A stretch of DNA of 8,926 nucleotides from NCBI GenBank assembly GCA_025963815.1, contig JAOQAA010000242.1:1-8926 (forward strand), in the 5' to 3' direction. Below are positions 5,899 through 8,926 of the stretch, piece after piece. The position numbers and the translations under genes were made by a program. Each line of letters starts with the position of its first letter. Positions within the stretch are counted from its first letter, which is position 1. Source of the stretch: Capsulimonas sp. Its GTDB lineage: Bacteria > Armatimonadota > Armatimonadia > Armatimonadales > Capsulimonadaceae. The notes beneath the pieces were generated by a model that made no database searches, was not told the DNA's origin, and saw nothing but the letters and a program-made list of their open reading frames with translations.

Positions 5899-7455
5899 CT
5901 ACGCAACCACCTTCGTCATCTTGCCTTTGTCGGCGGCCCCGGCGTTCGCGCGCGACTGTTCGGCTTCCTGAGACATTTCGTCCACGGTCTTGGTGTGCAG
6001 ACGCGCGGCGCCCTGGGTCTCTCGCAGGCGGACCCGGGTTCCGTTCGCTTCGGCGTCCGCAAGGCGGCGGCGGGCGGCGGGGATTTCGGCGGCGTACTGG
6101 GGCAGCCACTGCGCCTGGGCCACAAGCATCTCATCCACCATCTGCCAGACTTCCTCGGGATTGCAAACGGCGCCCACCAGGGGATCGTGCAGCACGGCCT
6201 GCTTGAGCAGGGTGACGTCGCCGCGCACGGCGGCTTCGACGGACATCTCCTGAACGCGGACGCTTGCGGAGCACGTCGCGGCGCAGGCGAGCGGCAAGTC
6301 GCCAACGACGGGGATATTAATCCCGCTTCGATCGACATAGCCGGGAACCTCAATCACGCAGCCATCGGGCAAGTTCGTGATCTGACCCTGGTTGACGACA
6401 TTGAAATGACCTCGGTAGATACGTCCCGTTTCCAGGGCTTCGATAATATACGAACCGTGCTCCTCGCTGCGGCTTTCCGGCGTAAACTTCGGAGCTTCTT
6501 CGGACAGCCAATTGGGAAAGTCCGTCTCGAACCAGTTGCGGCCTTCGGTGCAGACGCGCAAGTAACCGCCAGTTTCGCCGTTGATCCAGCTGGACAGATC
6601 GATCCAATCGTGAATTTCGTCCACACGCTTGCGATACCAGGGCAGATACTCGCTCAGATGCCCGTTCGACTCGGTGCTGTAATAGCCGAAGCGCTTGAGA
6701 ACATCGATCCGCACTTTCTCCGTCGTCGGATACTCGGGATGGGCCTGAAATAACTCCAACAGCCGGGGGATGAAATCGATGCCGCGCCACTGCGCTTGAA
6801 TGCACCATGTCTGATGATTGATGCCCGCGAAGACGACATCGACATCTTTACGCGGCAGGGTTTCCTCCTCGCCGAGCAGCCCTTCCTTCTTTGCCCAGAG
6901 CTCGATGCACTGCGCGATCTGCCAATGCGCTCCCTGCACGCCATGGCATAATCCCACGGTCTTCACCCCGCCGTATTTATTGCACGCCCAGGTGTTCATC
7001 GCCATCGGGTTGGAGTAGTTCAGAAAGAGCGCGCCGGGCTTCGCCATTTCACGAATGTCTTTGCACAGATCCAGCATCGCCGCCATCGTGCGCTGGCCGT
7101 ACATAATTCCGCCGATGCAGATCGTGTCGCCAACACATTGGTCCACGCCATACTTCAGCGGAATATCGATGTCCGTTTGGAACGCTTCCAAGCCGCCCTG
7201 CCGAATCGTGCAGATCACATAGTCGGCGCCGCGCAGCGCCTCACGGCGGTCGGTGGTGGATGCGACTGTCGCCGGCAGGCCATTGCCTTCGATATCGCGG
7301 CGGCAAAGCTGGGCGACCATATCCAGGTTCTGCTTCGAGATATCCATCAGGCTAAATTGCGTATCTTGCAATTCCGGCACAGACAGAACGTCACGCATCA
7401 GGCGGCGCGTAAACCCAATTGATCCGGCGCCAATCATCGCAATTTTTATCGGCAT
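5899..7455 (-). CDS. GH4 NAD-dependent alpha-glycosidase, MelA-like (probable alpha-galactosidase)
   Basis: A 518-aa cytoplasmic enzyme of family GH4, which cleaves glycosides by an NAD+- and Mn2+-dependent redox-elimination mechanism. Visible features are the N-terminal Rossmann loop GAGSIGF (9-15), NPMAMNTWA (149-157), GLCHGVQG (168-175, metal ligand C170 and H171) and AGINH (210-214, second metal ligand H214). MelA reads NPMAMNTWA and GLCHSVQG at these places, so alpha-galactosidase is the first guess. The CHGx form is also reported for alpha-glucosidases and glucuronidases, leaving specificity open. The protein runs about 65 residues past the usual MelA end (WLPxx near 450) with a charged Ala/Glu/Arg-rich tail. 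The start ATG 7453-7455 fits the Rossmann strand; AAAGG lies about 10 nt upstream. It is the first gene after the promoter and is co-directional with GH59. Confidence 0.9.
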   Translation of the reverse strand: MPIKIAMIGAGSIGFTRRLMRDVLSVPELQDTQFSLMDISKQNLDMVAQLCRRDIEGNGLPATVASTTDRREALRGADYVICTIRQGGLEAFQTDIDIPLKYGVDQCVGDTICIGGIMYGQRTMAAMLDLCKDIREMAKPGALFLNYSNPMAMNTWACNKYGGVKTVGLCHGVQGAHWQIAQCIELWAKKEGLLGEEETLPRKDVDVVFAGINHQTWCIQAQWRGIDFIPRLLELFQAHPEYPTTEKVRIDVLKRFGYYSTESNGHLSEYLPWYRKRVDEIHDWIDLSSWINGETGGYLRVCTEGRNWFETDFPNWLSEEAPKFTPESRSEEHGSYIIEALETGRIYRGHFNVVNQGQITNLPDGCVIEVPGYVDRSGINIPVVGDLPLACAATCSASVRVQEMSVEAAVRGDVTLLKQAVLHDPLVGAVCNPEEVWQMVDEMLVAQAQWLPQYAAEIPAARRRLADAEANGTRVRLRETQGAARLHTKTVDEMSQEAEQSRANAGAADKGKMTKVVA

Positions 7456-7515
7456 GGGAAGAAGACCTTTCCGGTAATATCCAAAACGTGAAAAACATTT
7501 GCTTTTCCTGCTAAG

Positions 7516-7544
7516 ATTATACAAGAGAGTATCTGCGGCGCCAA
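7516..7544 (-). promoter_or_regulatory. Promoter of the GH4-GH59 operon
   Basis: On the minus strand TTGGCG (7539-7544) and a perfect TATAAT (7516-7521) are separated by exactly 17 nt. The predicted transcript starts near 7508 and gives a leader of about 52 nt before the GH4 ATG. The space between the -35 box and the divergent araC-type gene (7545-7594) is the natural place for an activator site. I see no clear direct repeat there, only a short CTAT-CT-ATAG palindrome (7558-7567). Confidence 0.75.
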
Positions 7545-7594
7545 TCGTTTATTCCAGCTATCTATAGTCAATTTGTGCGCGATGGGGTAAAGCA

Positions 7595-8485
7595 ATGAAA
7601 GCGATGGATTTTGCGGAGCGGGAATTTTGGGCGCGCAGTATCTTTGAAGCGCGGGATCAGAAACGTGTTCATGGGCCGGACACGCTCATTGCCGGCGGTT
7701 ATGAGCGAAGGCGCCCGGCGGATCGCTATTACTGGGACGGACAGAAGCGCGGCGGCGACACGGCGCATCCGTTTCTGGTATTCCAGTACACGCTCGCTGG
7801 CTGGGGAACTTACAGCGAGGGCGGCGTTTCGCACAAGATCGAGCCTGGGATGGCGTTTGTCGCAACAGTTCCGTCTCCTCATGTCTATCATATGCCGGAC
7901 GAATCCAATCACTGGTCATTCGTGTATTTGATTTTGACGCAGCCGTATGTCACACAGCGCATCAGTGAGCGCAAGAAGACATTGGGGGCAGTGCTTGCCA
8001 TGCCGGACGACGGCGCTTTGCTCACGCGGTTTCTCGCAGCCTTTGAAACCACTCACACGACGGGATACCGTGACCGATTCGCCGAGGAGCAGGCGTCGTT
8101 CGATCTTCTTGTGGAGTACGAGCGCGCTGCGCACCATGCCGCATACCCTCGCCCCGCCCGCGAAAAATTGCTCGATGAGGTTCGCGCCTTCGCCCTGACG
8201 CGGCTGCCGGAATCCGTGGACGTCGCGCAGCTTTCCGAGACATACGGCATGAGCCGCAGCGGCTTCAGTCACCATTTCCGCGACGTCACCGGACTCGCCC
8301 CCGCAGGATTCTTGCGCCAGGTCCGCCTGGAAGAAGCGACCCGGCTTCTTATCCATTCCGATCTAAAGCTGGAGGCAATAGCCGCGAATACAGGCTTCGC
8401 CAACGCAAATGACCTATGCAAAGTCTTCCGGCGATACTTTCACCTCAGTCCAGGGGAATTCCGGCGGCAGATGCGGGGAGTTTGA
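7595..8485 (+). CDS. AraC-family transcriptional regulator with cupin sensor domain
   Basis: A 296-aa one-component regulator. An N-terminal AraC-type cupin region (about 25-125, with HPFLVFQYTLAGWGTY and PGMAFVATVPSPHVYHMP) should bind a sugar ligand. The C-terminal part carries the two helix-turn-helix units of AraC proteins: the first about 207-232 (VAQLSETYGMSRSGFSHHFR) and the second about 256-290 (LEAIAANTGFANANDLCKVF, then FHLSPGEFRRQ). Length and domain order are normal. The ATG at 7595 has GGGG about 8 nt upstream; an ATG at 7604 is possible. It is divergent from the GH4-GH59 operon across a 139-nt spacer, the usual arrangement for a local activator of glycosidase genes. A TATAGT at 7563-7568 may be its own -10. 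Confidence 0.93.
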   Translation: MKAMDFAEREFWARSIFEARDQKRVHGPDTLIAGGYERRRPADRYYWDGQKRGGDTAHPFLVFQYTLAGWGTYSEGGVSHKIEPGMAFVATVPSPHVYHMPDESNHWSFVYLILTQPYVTQRISERKKTLGAVLAMPDDGALLTRFLAAFETTHTTGYRDRFAEEQASFDLLVEYERAAHHAAYPRPAREKLLDEVRAFALTRLPESVDVAQLSETYGMSRSGFSHHFRDVTGLAPAGFLRQVRLEEATRLLIHSDLKLEAIAANTGFANANDLCKVFRRYFHLSPGEFRRQMRGV

Positions 8486-8510
8486 GAAGACACTTCAGCG
8501 CCAAGCGCAA

Positions 8511-8926
8511 TCACACGTGCGTCCCGACGACGATGCGATGCGTTTGATCGTCGGTCTCCAGGATCGCAAGGCCGGCTGCGTTCACGAGCGTCTCAATCGG
8601 CAGAAACGCGTGATCGTCGATCAGCGTCACCGGCGCGTCCACTTCCGATCCATCAAGCAGCACCTCATGTTTGTCTTCGTTCCAATCGAGGGCAAATCCA
8701 AATGCGTTGGCCCCAGGCGCGAACCGAACACATTGTCTGCCCATGGAGCACCGGCATATCGGCGACCTTGTTGCCGCCGATGATCAAATGATACATCATC
8801 GGGGAAGTGGCGACCGCAGGCGAGTCCCCAGGAATACGGCCGACCAGCTGCCAGGAGCCCCATTGTCCGAGCGTCCGATACCCCTTGGCGCCGGAGATCC
8901 GTCCAAGCCGCGTGGAGCTATTCGAG
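8511..8926 (-). pseudogene. Stalk-domain (copper amine oxidase N-terminal-like) protein, frameshifted, N-terminus beyond window
   Basis: Two overlapping minus-strand frames together encode one continuous protein end. The upstream frame (8925 down to about 8712) contains MMYHLIIGGNKVADMPVLHG and then SVRAW, and ends at a stop at 8665. The downstream frame (about 8711 to 8511) continues ANAFGFALDWNEDKHEVLLD and ends in RIVVGTHV. Joining them at the G4 run (8711-8714, minus strand) by removing one G gives VRAWANAFGFALDW, matching the stalk-domain pattern VRAxAEALG. Two tandem repeats are visible: IIGGNKVADMPVL and VLLDGSEVDAPVTL, each followed by a helix with a conserved LV/AWA-N-A segment. Such domains are usually extracellular or cell-wall stalks. 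The upstream 40 residues are not recognised. The break could be a real pseudogene, phase variation or a one-base sequence error. Confidence 0.6.

Noticed and set aside
5863..6753. Plus-strand open frame of 296 codons opposite the GH4 gene.
   Set aside because: It covers the conserved C-terminal half of GH4 in antisense; GC-rich codon bias keeps the frame open.
8496..8510. GCGC-CAA-GCGC as a terminator for the AraC gene.
   Set aside because: The stem is only 4 bp and no T-tract follows, so it cannot be supported.
8627..8863. Minus-strand 78-codon frame at the right edge.
   Set aside because: It is the third frame over the stalk-domain region; the other two frames carry the family-like sequence.

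Overview
The window is GC-rich bacterial DNA with seven intact or edge-truncated protein genes and one apparently frameshifted gene. No rRNA, tRNA, CRISPR array, insertion sequence or integrase is visible. The gene set (a GH59 galactocerebrosidase-like enzyme, a MelA-type GH4 enzyme, a copper-amine-oxidase-like 'stalk' domain protein, a leaderless HtrA-type protease and a YtrA-type GntR/ABC cassette) would suit a soil or plant-associated saprophyte. Armatimonadota (Capsulimonas-like) is my best guess, from gene style only, and I hold it weakly.

Left part (1-2190, minus strand): a three-gene operon read right to left. It encodes a GntR/YtrA-subfamily repressor (TTG start), an ABC ATPase and a multi-spanning permease that leaves the window at base 1. 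Stop and start codons overlap at both junctions (8 nt and 4 nt). A promoter and a 25-bp inverted repeat (ACTGTA-N13-TACAGT) sit just upstream of the repressor gene, which suggests autorepression. A hairpin at 2159-2183 separates this operon from an unrecognised 137-aa protein encoded further upstream on the same strand.

Middle (2605-3875): a gene for an HtrA/DegP-like serine protease with one PDZ domain and no signal peptide is read rightward, divergent from the 137-aa gene. A hairpin lies in its probable leader. A perfect 21-bp stem terminator (3805-3854) lies between it and the convergent glycosidase operon.

Right-centre (3876-8485): a sugar-utilisation locus. A strong promoter (TTGGCG-17-TATAAT) drives a leftward two-gene unit: a cytoplasmic GH4 NAD-dependent glycosidase, then a GH59 galactosylceramidase-like enzyme with a signal peptide. 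A divergent AraC-family regulator with a cupin sensor domain is the likely local activator. The layout suggests that the secreted GH59 enzyme releases galactose or galactosides outside the cytoplasmic membrane and that GH4 cleaves alpha-glycosides inside. No transporter is present in the window.

Right edge (8511-8926, minus strand): the C-terminal end of a stalk-domain protein whose reading frame is broken by an apparent one-base insertion in a G4 run near 8711-8714.
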